Assembly: GCF_003672135.1 (NCBI RefSeq)
Contig: NC_039514.1
Location: 14,373,787 to 14,437,786, forward strand
Direction of reading: 5' to 3'
DNA length: 64,000 bases
Origin: Ooceraea biroi
Taxonomy: Eukaryota; Arthropoda; Insecta; Hymenoptera; Formicidae
How positions within the stretch are numbered: position 1 is the first letter of the stretch; each line of letters opens with the position of its first letter. The notes beneath the pieces were generated by a model. The model had not been told where the DNA came from. It worked only from the letters and a program-made list of their open reading frames with translations, and made no database searches. A program made the position numbers and the translations under genes. This document shows positions 23,950 to 34,811 of the stretch, in pieces.

Positions 23950-24780
23950 ACAGTATATAAGGAGTCTCACGCGCGCTCGGGCATGTAGTACGTGTATGCA
24001 CGGGGTCGTGTGCTCACCCACGTGTACGTACACGCGCACACCAGCACGTTTTGACGGCGCGCACTGCTGACACGAGAGGAGGCCGCGTATACGGCAGCGC
24101 GGATCGCGCACAGAGGCGTTCGCAAATCAAATAAAATGCACACACACTCGTGACACGCACACACCCGCGGCGCAACTACGGCGTAAGCCGTAAGGCATCG
24201 CGCGCGCGAGAGAGAGATAATGTGACATCTATCCCAAAAATATCGCTTGTCGGGACACGTTTTGCGCGTTCCGCGGCCGCGACGGTACGCCGAGTAGGCG
24301 AGGAGGCGCCAATCCCGCGGCGTTCCGCGAGACGTCATGCGGCGCGCCGTTATTTTTGACTGATAAAGTATCTCGCCAAGATCCACGCGATGTACATGTC
24401 ATGCGGAGAGAGAGATGCACGAGCCAACAGTACCTACTTCGCCCACGGGCTTTCATGCGACGAAAAACAAGTGTCCGCTCGCTCTTTCGTATTCTCGTTA
24501 CCTCCGATACGGATCCGATCGTACTAGCCTCGCGATGCGTCGACAAATAGCACTCGTAAACCCCTTAGCCAGCCGGTACTCACATTCGTGTTGCGGAGAA
24601 TTCGCCCCGACTACACCCAAATAACCACCATTTTTTTCACTGAACACTACGCACTCTCACGGTGCTATGCGCAAGGCGCTGATGTAAACTGATCGACGTT
24701 GCGGCTCGACTGTTGGCGAGAACCGAGTGTCTTGTAGAGCTTCACGCACACGGTATAAGGTGGCGCCAAAGTCTGCTAGT
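23950..24780 (-). promoter_or_regulatory. Wnk: CpG-rich promoter region and noncoding first exon of Wnk
   Basis: This stretch is strongly enriched in CG dinucleotides compared with both flanks and lies 1.1-1.9 kb upstream of the Wnk start codon. A good minus-strand donor (GAAT|GTGAGTACC) ends a candidate 5' UTR exon at 24584. That exon would contain a 6-codon upstream ORF (24631-24611). Transcription would then begin around 24650-24780. The exact start site cannot be seen. Confidence 0.5.
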
Positions 24781-25415
24781 TGTAAAGTTTAGTAACTTTC
24801 AGAAAATTACTGTACCACACGGCATATTTATTAATTTCATAAATCAACAATACAATTAATAATAAATAAATACAATTTTTATGACACCATAGTAAAATTG
24901 ATAGATTACCTCGAAAGCCGAAAGTATCTCGTACTAGTCTCTCGCAATATATTTTACAGCGTTGTATTGAGCGTGGTAGACTGAGCATCCGTAAGCGCGA
25001 AAAAACAAAAGGGAGAAATGAAAATGTATATAAATAAATTTATAAGTTATTTTACTAGGACGCTTTACTAGATGCTATACCCATCAAATTCAGCGATTCA
25101 GTAACGTTGTTAGGACACAAAACTTTAGATATATACTCAAAAGTAATATATATATATACACAGATTTTGGTGTGTGTGTGTGTGTGTGAACATAGCTTCA
25201 ATTTTGGATATACTATCTTTATTGTTATATACATATTATTATGCTGTTAATATATCCTGTCTAATCCTTCAATCTCTTTTTTCTCGTCGATATTACCATT
25301 TATGCTTATACAGTTAATTCGTAGCATCGTGAATTGTACTCTGTAAACTGAAAAGCAAGATATTAATTATATTAACAGAAAAGAACAGAATAAGAATAAA
25401 AAAAAATATTAATCT
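24781..25415. other. Spacer between Wnk promoter and mRpL21, with mRpL21 3' UTR
   Basis: No gene is seen. A (TG)n microsatellite occupies 25171-25188. A minus-strand AATAAA corresponds to 25218-25223, about 195 bp past the mRpL21 stop, and is a good polyadenylation candidate. Confidence 0.6.
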
Positions 25416-26356
25416 TCATGTCTCACAGTTTATACGGCGAAACTGCTTTCTTGGCACGAATCTAAAGCGAGTCTTCGTATGAGACAGCGTTTTCTCAATC
25501 ACCGTCGCGTCAATCGTAACCAATTCTCTGTTCAAGAGTGGCCTTCCTACGAGGGTAAAATCGGTGCTTCCAACGAGCAATACCTTCTCTAGCTTCAAGC
25601 GGTCACCTATATTCGGTGGCCAGTATCCCTGTATAATTATAATGTCGTTTTCCGTCACCTTGAACTGCTTTCCACACACTTGCACGATCGCGAACATACG
25701 ACCAGTTCTGTTCATTGCGATTTGTTTATTAATTTCATTTGTCACGTCTGCAAAAGATGAAACATCCATTTTGAGATTTTATTGGCTTCAAGAACAAACA
25801 AGCGTTCCTACAGGAACCTTTACAAAATAAAAAGTGTTTACGACCAGCATATATCTTTTCCCTCTCTTCATCCCACTCCCGTATCTCCGTCTGATAATCC
25901 GGAACCTTTTTCAACCATGGTGGTCTAGCTGTTCGATATCCCGCTACTGAAGTCTCCCATAATCTCAATGCTAAAAAACAAAGATAGCTCTGTGAAACTT
26001 TTTTTCCTAACCTCACATACACAGGAATCTTATAAAATAATTTTGTGTTCTTTTTATGTCTTGTACAAAATTGTATTATCATTTTATGATTTTATTACAT
26101 TAATGTAATAGCGATGTATCAAACATGTGATCATCATTTATAATATTTATATTTTCGATAATGTTTTGAAGTGGATAAAAGAGGTTAGGTGTGCATTTAA
26201 GTTTGCAGTGCCATTTATGCAAATATATCAAACATGATTACATTAAGATTACATACCAGGATAATACTGCTTGCAAATTGCAATGGGTGTCACTTTTCTC
26301 AAACAGTTACTCGCGGCATAATTAATAAATCTTGAAAATCCAAACAGAGCCGCCAT
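25416..26356 (-). CDS. mRpL21: Mitochondrial large-subunit ribosomal protein bL21m
   Basis: This encodes the mitochondrial counterpart of bacterial ribosomal protein L21, a structural component of the mitoribosome large subunit. Exons are 26356-26257, 25970-25845 (or 25842) and 25747-25416, giving about 185 residues. The N-terminus (MAALFGFSRFINYAASNCLR) is basic/hydrophobic and suits a mitochondrial targeting peptide. The L21 domain is in exon 3: GRMFAIVQVCGKQFKVTEND, then LEKVLLVGSTDFTLVGRPLL and DATVIEKT, ending in a basic FRFVPRKQFRR tail. Exon 2 has two overlapping donors (CTG|GTCGTA and GTC|GTAAAC) that both preserve the frame and differ by one codon. The gene is in tandem behind Wnk and divergent from CEPT1. 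Confidence 0.93.
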
Positions 26357-27459
26357 CGTGTGCAGAGATAACTGCAATTAATGTGCAAACACTTGATCTC
26401 TTTCTTTTCTTTACACGCTTGTTAACGCATAACAAGCGCACGCCAATACTTGGTGTTTTTACAGAACAATTTGTAGTTTATAAAGATACAATTATTAGAT
26501 AGAAATTATCATAATATAATCATTGAAGTTGCGATGTTCTTTTTACTTGCGCATGATAAATTTGTTAGCGGGAACATTCAAACGGAGAGAGAAATAGCCA
26601 ATCCTCGCTTATTGAGTAAACATTTTCAGTAAATCACGTCTAAAGTTTCGTGTCATCAAGTTTCATGCGTATCCTCGATCCTAATTTCACGAAATTCATC
26701 TTCATATTTTTTTTGCATACTATTATATATTTATTTCGTTTCTTTTTACGTTATTCCAATATATACAATTATGTTAGTATTAGTAATAGGTGGATGTTCA
26801 ATGCATATTCAATATATGCTAAAAAAATTATTCAAAATTAAAAAACTAAAAATGGTTCTGTACTCCGCTAAAAGTGAGTAAAACAGCGACGCATATTATA
26901 TTCTATCTTTCTCTTTCTTCCTCTTTTATCATCGGAATCTCACTTAATGTTTTTATTTTCTGCCATTTGGTCGACGAGGGCGCGTTTCAAGTTCATTATC
27001 AGCGAAGCTGTAGAATAGAAAAAGTAGAGATAATTGGCAGTCCATGGTTATATAGTCAAAGGATCACAATTTGCACATAGCTGTCGACCTTTAATAGTAC
27101 TCGGTCGGTGTTGTTTATTTGCATCATCGTGAGGGTCGTAGATAATTGCAAATGCGCTTTTTGCGTCTGTCGCCCGAGGAATCAACGCACTTCACGGTCG
27201 CGCATGCGTGCCGTGATTGTGACTGGTCAGTTCCGGTTTTCCGCGCAACGGCAGTGCTCGGCTTCCGTCCCGCGGACGACTCGGCGGGGGACGCGCAGAG
27301 ATGTACGTGAACGCGACGGTCGCCTGTCATGTTTAACCGTTTCGCCGCGGTCCGGTGAGCGTGTGGTCCGTCTGTTTTTCCGAGCGCGAGACACCGACAT
27401 TGCTAGACACTTCGCGTTTCCCCGTGCCTGGCGTGGCGTGTCGCAGCACCCGAACGGAA
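26357..27459. promoter_or_regulatory. Divergent intergenic region between mRpL21 and CEPT1
   Basis: The mRpL21 start (26356, minus) and CEPT1 start (27460, plus) are head-to-head, 1.1 kb apart. The left 750 bp are AT-rich. From about 27120 to 27460 the sequence becomes CpG-rich and probably includes the CEPT1 promoter and 5' UTR. An upstream in-frame GTG (27355) is not used as a start in this model. Confidence 0.55.
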
Positions 27460-30400
27460 ATGCAGTTCTACAATAAGAAGCTGCTGTCACCGGGTCAGCT
27501 GAAGAGGCTCAGCGAGCACAAGTACAGCTGCACGACCAACAGTCTGCTGGACGCGCTCCTGCAGCCCTGGTGGGACTGGCTAGTCAGCAAGGTTCCGCTC
27601 TGGCTCGCGCCCAATCTCATCACCGTACTCGGCCTCATCGTCAACGTCATCACCACCTTGATCCTTGTCTATTACAGCCCGGACGCGAAAGCTGAGGTAC
27701 ATACGGCTCGTCTATCCTAACCACAACTCGTCTAACGGAGTCCGTGCACCTCGCGTGTTCCGCCACATACTCCGCGTGCGTTTGTGCGAGGCGATCTTTG
27801 CTGGCGCCAAATTTGTACTTGACATTTCCGACGTCACGTCGACGATGTACATGAAAGAACGTACTCTCCTTCATTTCGACGTTTCTTGACTACTTCTCTC
27901 GACGAAATTGCAGCGAAATCTTGTGACGCAGTATTTTTGCAAGAGTGATTTGATTTGCAAGCTCCTCGCGCGCTTCGCATAGAATTATCTGTGGCAATGT
28001 TAATGTTAATTATCAATGGGCTTTTGTTTTGCTTGGGACGATAGCGCGCTATTAACGAGTATGCAAAACGTGCGAATGTATAATGATTCATCATTTATTA
28101 TTGTGACAAAGAGGGGTCTGTGTATATCTGTGTGCGTTGGGCTTATGTAACTTCACTGTACTGTAAATAAGGAATATCGCGTTTATACTTTAAACCTTAA
28201 TCTCGAGTAATTGATGAGTGAACTCCGCAAAAAGTTTGTTTTCAGTTCTTTGTGACAAGTTTAATGATATGTGGAGCCTTATTAGCGTGTGATAATTTCA
28301 CAACTGCGGTAAGATTGACAAGCGTCGCGTTTGCTATTTTGCAGGCACCAAGGTGGGCATGTTTTCTATGTGCGCTTGGTCTATTTGTGTACCAGAGTTT
28401 AGATGCTATCGATGGTAAGCAGGCTAGGAGAACTGGTACATCGACACCATTGGGTGAACTGTTCGATCATGGATGTGATTCGATATCGACAGGTAGATGA
28501 CATATCGTTACATTATTTTTCATTTATCTGTTACCCAAAGAATAGTTTTTTGAATAAACTGATATCGGTTTCAGTATTTGTTGCTCTGTCAGCGTGTATA
28601 GCGGTACAGTTGGGCTACTATCCAACATGGATGTTTTTCCAGTGTTTCTGTGCAATGACGCTTTTCTATTGTGCTCATTGGCAAACCTATGTTTCAGGTA
28701 TGAAATGATCTTTGTAAAGATAAAATATTCATTTGTGCTTTTACTTATTAAAGTAAAGTATCTTTATATTAAATAAAATATCTTTATAATAATATTAATT
28801 AATATATAAATAATATTAACTAATGTATCTTTTGATAGGTTCTTTGAGATTCGGTAAAGTTGATGTAACGGAAGCACAATTCACGATCATAGGCATTCAC
28901 CTGATCTCTGCGCTTTTCGGCCCACAGATCTGGATGGTAGAGGTTGTATCATCTTTGATTACATCTTGTATATTATTTATATAGCAAGAATATCTTGTAT
29001 AGCAATTAGTGTACTGTGTAATTTATTAGCATTCTGCACAACTATTTGATGAACACAAATAATGTACTTCACATTTGCTTTTTCATAAGCGTAATCGTAA
29101 TGTTGTGATAATTCTTTTGCATACACTAGATAAATTATTGCTAACGCAAGGTATTCGTTGGCTTAACTATGTACGGTCACGTTATTGCAACTGTTTGCAA
29201 AATGCAGGACAATTCAATTTTCCCAAAAATGTACAATAATAATTCTTGTCGAAAATTTAATGAATAGTCGTGCATATTGTAATTTATTCTTAAAGAAATG
29301 TAAGTTGAGATGCAGGCAAAAGATAAAACTTTAATTTGAAAATTATATTTTGTGTACTTCAATTATATAAAATCGCTTTATTTATTTCTAAAAATTTGTT
29401 TGCTGAATTTGTGGAATTACTAGATATAATATTCAGCCATTACGAATATATTAATTATCATAGAATCATTGCCTGTTATTGTAAACTTTACATCTCATCT
29501 GGTAAGTAATTTTAATAGCTTGCATTGGCATATATGTTGCCAAGGAAAGTACTTAAAATAATAATATATAAAAAATTTTAGATACCTATCAATAACTTAA
29601 AACAAACCTATCTATTTCTCTTGCATCAGAATTTATAATGATAAAATTATTATTCATATATTTATTATAACATGTCTTGTTTACACTATAAATGTTATTT
29701 CTTGTAGTATCACATACTACATAGTATCACGTAATATCATCAGTATTTTTTTCCATATGCAAACGAAAGAAGGAGATAGTTTACAATATTGAAGAATCAC
29801 ACTGCCCTGCTTGAAAATGATCCTTATCTATGAGACTTTGTCATGGAGTTTGACATCTACGAAACATATTAAAATTAATGAGACAATATCATTCTTCACA
29901 TGATAGTTTAATGAAAATATTTTTTGCAGATACCATTCTTAGATGGTTTTATGTTTAAGTATTTATTAGGAGTTATGACAGTGGTGTGTGCACTGGCAAA
30001 TTTGTATTCCATATTTTCGGTGATTTTCACCGGAGGAGTGGGCAAGAATGGTTCCACTGTGGCTGTAAGTCCGTTAATTAGAATCTTTTACATGCAGAAC
30101 AAATATTGGGAGCAGCATGGCATGAGGAGCGGCGCTGAGATTACTTCTTTACTGCAAAATATTTACTGATTTTTAACACGCATTTTACTTCTGTATTCCT
30201 TACTAATTATATTTTCCCCGAAACCCTCTCGATTTCTCGACATTCCAACATCCTGCAATTTTCATAATGAACTGTGTGTCGTTATATCGGTAATTCGCAT
30301 TTCTTCCATATGTAAATTCACATTTCTCAGGTTTCAAGTAATGTCGTTAGTGTTTCAGTGTATTGCAAACAAAAAACTACTTTTCCCGCAAAGATGATCT

Positions 30401-33400
30401 CTTTCGATGTAAATTATATGTAGTTTTCTGTGATATATCTTTTAATGTTATATATTCGCAATAAAAAATTTTGCAGCTATATCAATAGTCGATCACTGCT
30501 CTTTTGAAACAATTTCAAATCAAGGATTACATCTTTTAAAAATTGTCAAACAATTTGGCACAAAATTTTTAATTTGTGTAAATTTGTATATAATAATACG
30601 TGATAATGTTACCTAAATGATTCAAACAGCAGACTATATAACGAATGCAAAATTTGTTTGCGTACAATTGCAATGAATTTGTTTATATAAATAAGCTGCA
30701 CTTTTATTTATTCTTTGATAATTGTGCAGACAAGCTTTAATGCAGACAAATATTGCAAAATCTTTATATTACTAATGTCTATAGTGTACATTTTATGTAT
30801 AATTGTTTTTCAGTACTCTTGAAAAAAATATTCACATATTTCTATAGATATCAAAATGTTCAAAATCTGTGAAAATTTATAACATCCACATATTAAAAAA
30901 AATTAGTGTTTCTAACGGACAACAGGGAGAACTCTTGGTATGTGGGATATAGGATGAGGTAGCTTTTAATATCGATACATCGTACTCTGATCAGCTGCTC
31001 TCTCGTGCCTGAGTAAACTTGTAATTTTATTATAATGAGAAAAGAAAGCATGTTTCATGTATTATATGTGCAGTAAATACGACCACAAGTAGAACTAAGC
31101 CCATTCAGAGCGGTATTATCGCAGTAATGTTATCACGAGAGATACAACTGTAAGACCAGATACACGCACACACACACTCCCACACAAACAAGGCAACGAA
31201 CAATTGTCATCACGAACAAAGATTTTGTGGCTTTGTTTAGATTCCTGTGCTCGGTGTAGGCACGCTCAGTAACTACGTAGCAGTGCTCTTTTATGCAGGC
31301 TACGTATACGTGTTCCTTGAATTCTGTAAAGTCTTTGAATCTGGTGGGATTGGAAAAAACGGTTCCACGATTGCAGTAAGTCTTCCCCAAGAGCGTTGTT
31401 CGCACAGAGCAACCTATTCTCGTGTCCTTTTGCTATTTTGTACAGTAGAAATCTTATTTATCTCTCTTCTACATCTCTTCTCTTCTTGCTTGCTATCCTC
31501 TATTGATCTCTTCTATTGAGAAACTTACATCGGGTGTTCGGTTGGATTAGTAACGTCGATGTATGCTACCTGCGTATTAAGCCCCACCAGAATGATACAA
31601 TTAATAAACCAGTATCTTTGCATAATTTATACAAATGCTTTTTCTAATACCGCGCGATGCTTGACGTAGTAAACAATCTTTAAATAACTTTATTATTCAT
31701 GAAACACTTATATTTTCTGTGTTGGTGTTGCTAAACAAATATAACTGTCATGCAAATACCGATAGTATAAGTTAAATTGAATAAAATAATCTTAAAAAGA
31801 CTTTTTATTGCATCAAAAAGACCACTACTTATGTAAATTTTCTGTCACAATCTTAATAAGTACATGAATATGTATATTTAATGAAAACATCTATTAAAAG
31901 ACATTTATGTATGATTAGAACTTGTAGTTTTTTTTTATGAAATTGGCAATGCGACTGCAAAGGAACGTGATGTGTGAATATGTATTACATGAGGATAGCA
32001 ACACGCTCGTGTATGATCGAATGCTGCACACTGATAGAGTTTTGATTCTCTCGATTCTTTTTCTTGAAGTTCGTGCCACTGTGCATTATTCCTTGCACTT
32101 ATCTAATCGTTATTTTATATGCTCTCAAAATAGCAGCAAACTTTGCATAAGATTCCGCATTTTTATCATTTATACTTTATAGGCTTGTTTCTTGTTCCAT
32201 GATGTTTGTCTCTTACTTTTTTTTTATTTGATTCCTTCCGGAAGATTATAAGTGACTTATTGACTCATAATAATTTATCTGACCTTGCTTACTGTAGCAG
32301 AAAGAAACTGCATACATAAACTTCCGTGAGAATCTCCTGTATAATGATAAAAACATTTTGCGTTATTACATTATTACAGAGCAACTGTAAACTATAATTA
32401 AAGGCCATAAAAGCAACAAATATGTATTGAAATATTCAGCTGTGGATACATTTAAAGTAACATAAGGATAGTGCATTTTACATCATATATATGCATATGC
32501 GATTATATATGCATACATATAAGACTACGTTCTTTCGGTTAATTTTGTGATAATATTAGAAATTGCGATAATAACAAGACGCTAAGAGTACGAAATTGTT
32601 TCAAGAGCGAATAACGTATTCCTGATGTGTATAATTCCATGATTATTAATAAACTAACATATCAGGGATATATTATACATATGGGGAAAGAGAGCGTTAA
32701 AAAATCCTCGTATATGTATGAGGATAACTTCTGATGACTAATCAAGAGATCTTTCATGTCGCTTATATAGTTGCCATACACTGGCACAGAGGTGAAGGTG
32801 TTTCCGTTATGGGCTGCTGTGGGCATCGCTATTTTACTTGCACAGAGCAGCATATCCGTCATTCTTGCCGGTGGTGTCGGAAAAAATGGCTCCACCGTTG
32901 CAGTAAGTTAGCTGAGAAAGTAGTGGGACCATTGTGTAGTGCACTTTTGTTTTAGTTCGCGATTTGGGCCCATACCTTTTCGATATTGTGGGCGTACATT
33001 ATTAGAATGTAATAAATATTATACATTACCTGGAAGAAATACTATACAGTATTTCTTTTTATTATTATTTATTCTTTCGGTATAATTCATTTTATTTGCA
33101 TTAATTGATAAGACAAATTGTGCAATTTAATAAGTAACTGGTCAAGAATAATAGTATTCCGTTTTCGTAAATATAACAGTGGGCCTAAATCTAACAACGT
33201 CGTATAAAGTTACTCATCACATTACTATAATATAAAATATTGTCACTTACTACATATTTGTACCTTGTTTTTATACCACATTTATCTTTATCGGGAAAAA
33301 TCAATCCTTATCTCTCGCTTCCTCCTTCATCTATTAGTTAGAATAATTCCTTTTTCTAATATAATTGTTTTCGGTTTTTTTTGGATTGGGTTTTTGTATA

Positions 33401-34811
33401 TGTATTAAAACTGTAGAGACATAGAAATTGTAATAATGAAATGCTATGTATCGCTTATGTGCGTCAATGACGATCTTGCATTAATCTCATAATATTCCGA
33501 TTTTGCATATTTTATTTTACATATATATGTAAAATAAATGTATATGTAAACTAAATGTTAGAACACGTGTTGCATGCATTAGATAAAACATTAATATGTA
33601 ACAGTAATTAGAACTATGCGTTTTCCTTAATGTTTTATATTCCTTTAGCTTTATGTAGTATCGTTCATTTTGTGTATTTTCAATAAATCTATTTAGAATA
33701 ACTGTACGAACATTTTGTTAAATATATTACATTAGATAAAGTTTTATTTTATCAGACACTAAATCAGATTCTATCATTATTTAACATATTTCTTTTTATT
33801 AGATTAGCAATAATTTCCTTGTTGAAAGCATGTAAAATAATAAAAAGTATAGAAAGAAGCACTAATACTATATTATATTTCTATAAATATAATAAATATA
33901 ATATTATATATTGTATTTCTGATATGATTTTTTTTATAAAAGTCTTTTATAAATGAATCACAATTAATACCTTTTACATCAGCTGATATATATATATACA
34001 CACACACATACATAGAGATTAATTATTTTGACAAATAATGCTAAGGCATATATATTGAATCAAGCTTTTGCAATCAAATCATCTTTATCGTTTCTGCGGG
34101 CACGAAATAATCTCTGCATATAGCTTCGTTCTATGGTGATCATCTTCAGAGTTTCTGCATAAAATCAATTTTGTTTCAGGGAACATCTGTTTTATCGCCA
34201 ATCATTCCATTTGGCTTCGTGGTAGTACCAGCTTACACGATATATAGAAAAAGTGTTGAACATGTCTACGAAAATCATCCAGCCTTGTACATACTTGCGT
34301 TCGGAATGGTCGCGGCCAAAGTTACCAATAAACTAGTGGTCCGTAAATCGTTACACATATACGTGCATCAGTATCTATGTTCGCGCGCAATATTATTTCT
34401 CACGTTGCTTTTCAGGTTGCACATATGACCAAAAATGAAATGCAATATTTTGATAGCTCATTGATTGGTCCAGCTATGCTGTTCCTCAATCAATATTTCA
34501 ACTTCTTCATCAAGGAATACTACGTTCTTTGGCTGTGTTTCGTAAGTCCTCTACGGAATAACGATTTCCTTTCATCTTGATATCGGCAATATTTTAGTAC
34601 AACGAAATGTGTATGTGCGCAGATCTGGGTCACTGTGGATCTTCTCCGGTATAGTGCTCAGGTGTGTCTTGAGATATGCGATCACATGAAGATCAAGCTA
34701 TTCAGGATACCGCTACACGATCATCATTCAGGCAGCATCCAGGGTTCTAACACCGAGAAAAATGGTACTAATAGGTCACAACGTAATAGATTGCATAAGA
34801 AACATCACTAG
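27460..34811 (+). CDS. CEPT1: Choline/ethanolaminephosphotransferase (CDP-alcohol phosphotransferase)
   Basis: The enzyme catalyses the last Kennedy-pathway step, transferring phosphocholine or phosphoethanolamine from CDP-alcohol to diacylglycerol in ER/Golgi membranes. Exons: 27460-27696, 28345-28492, 28575-28697, 28839-28942, one of 29930-30064 / 31241-31375 / 32771-32902, then 34180-34338, 34416-34541, 34623-34811. With the first cassette the product is 406 aa, similar to human CEPT1 (416) with a shorter N-terminus. The full CDP-alcohol phosphotransferase signature D-x2-D-G-x2-A-R-x8-G-x3-D-x3-D lies in exon 2 (DAIDGKQARRTGTSTPLGEL, then FDHGCD). Other conserved blocks are APNLITVLGL, AHWQTYVSG, GGVGKNGST, NKLVVAHMTK and IGPAMLFLNQYFN. 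Several hydrophobic segments indicate a multipass protein. The default tail ends KKHH, matching the KKxx ER-retrieval form. The exon 4 donor (GAG|GTTGTA), before the alternative cassettes, is weak, consistent with regulated splicing. Confidence 0.95.
28246..28344 (+). CDS. CEPT1: Possible in-frame 5' extension of CEPT1 exon 2
   Basis: A strong acceptor (TTTGTTTTCAG at 28235-28245) lies exactly 99 nt upstream of the canonical exon 2 acceptor. The sequence between them is open in the correct phase for 33 hydrophobic-rich codons (FFVTSLMICGALLACDNF...). A GTAAGA donor at 28309 also ends a 63-nt in-frame block, but the remaining 36 nt are too short for a normal intron. Family alignment favours the downstream acceptor (exon 1 joins directly to APRW), so this is a potential minor isoform. 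Confidence 0.35.
29930..30064 (+). CDS. CEPT1: CEPT1 alternative exon 5a
   Basis: A 45-codon exon flanked by phase-0 introns (TTTTTTGCAG| and |GTAAGT). It starts IPFLDGFMFKYLLG, continues with a hydrophobic segment and ends FTGGVGKNGSTVA. It is the version closest to human CEPT1 at the cassette's C-terminal end (VIFTGGVGKNGST). Confidence 0.88.
31241..31375 (+). CDS. CEPT1: CEPT1 alternative exon 5b
   Basis: A 45-codon exon in the same phase (TTTGTTTAG| and |GTAAGT). It starts IPVLGVGTLSNYVAVLF and ends ESGGIGKNGSTIA. The membrane segment is richer in Tyr/Phe (YAGYVYVFLEF) than in 5a or 5c. Confidence 0.86.
32771..32902 (+). CDS. CEPT1: CEPT1 alternative exon 5c
   Basis: A 44-codon exon in the same phase (TATATAG| and |GTAAGT). 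It starts LPYTGTEVKVFPLW and ends LAGGVGKNGSTVA. It is one codon shorter than 5a and 5b, and its acceptor has the weakest pyrimidine tract of the three. Confidence 0.85.
33511..33538. repeat. 28-bp perfect palindrome
   Basis: TTTATTTTACATAT followed by its exact reverse complement, in the CEPT1 intron between exons 5c and 6. Confidence 0.85.
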
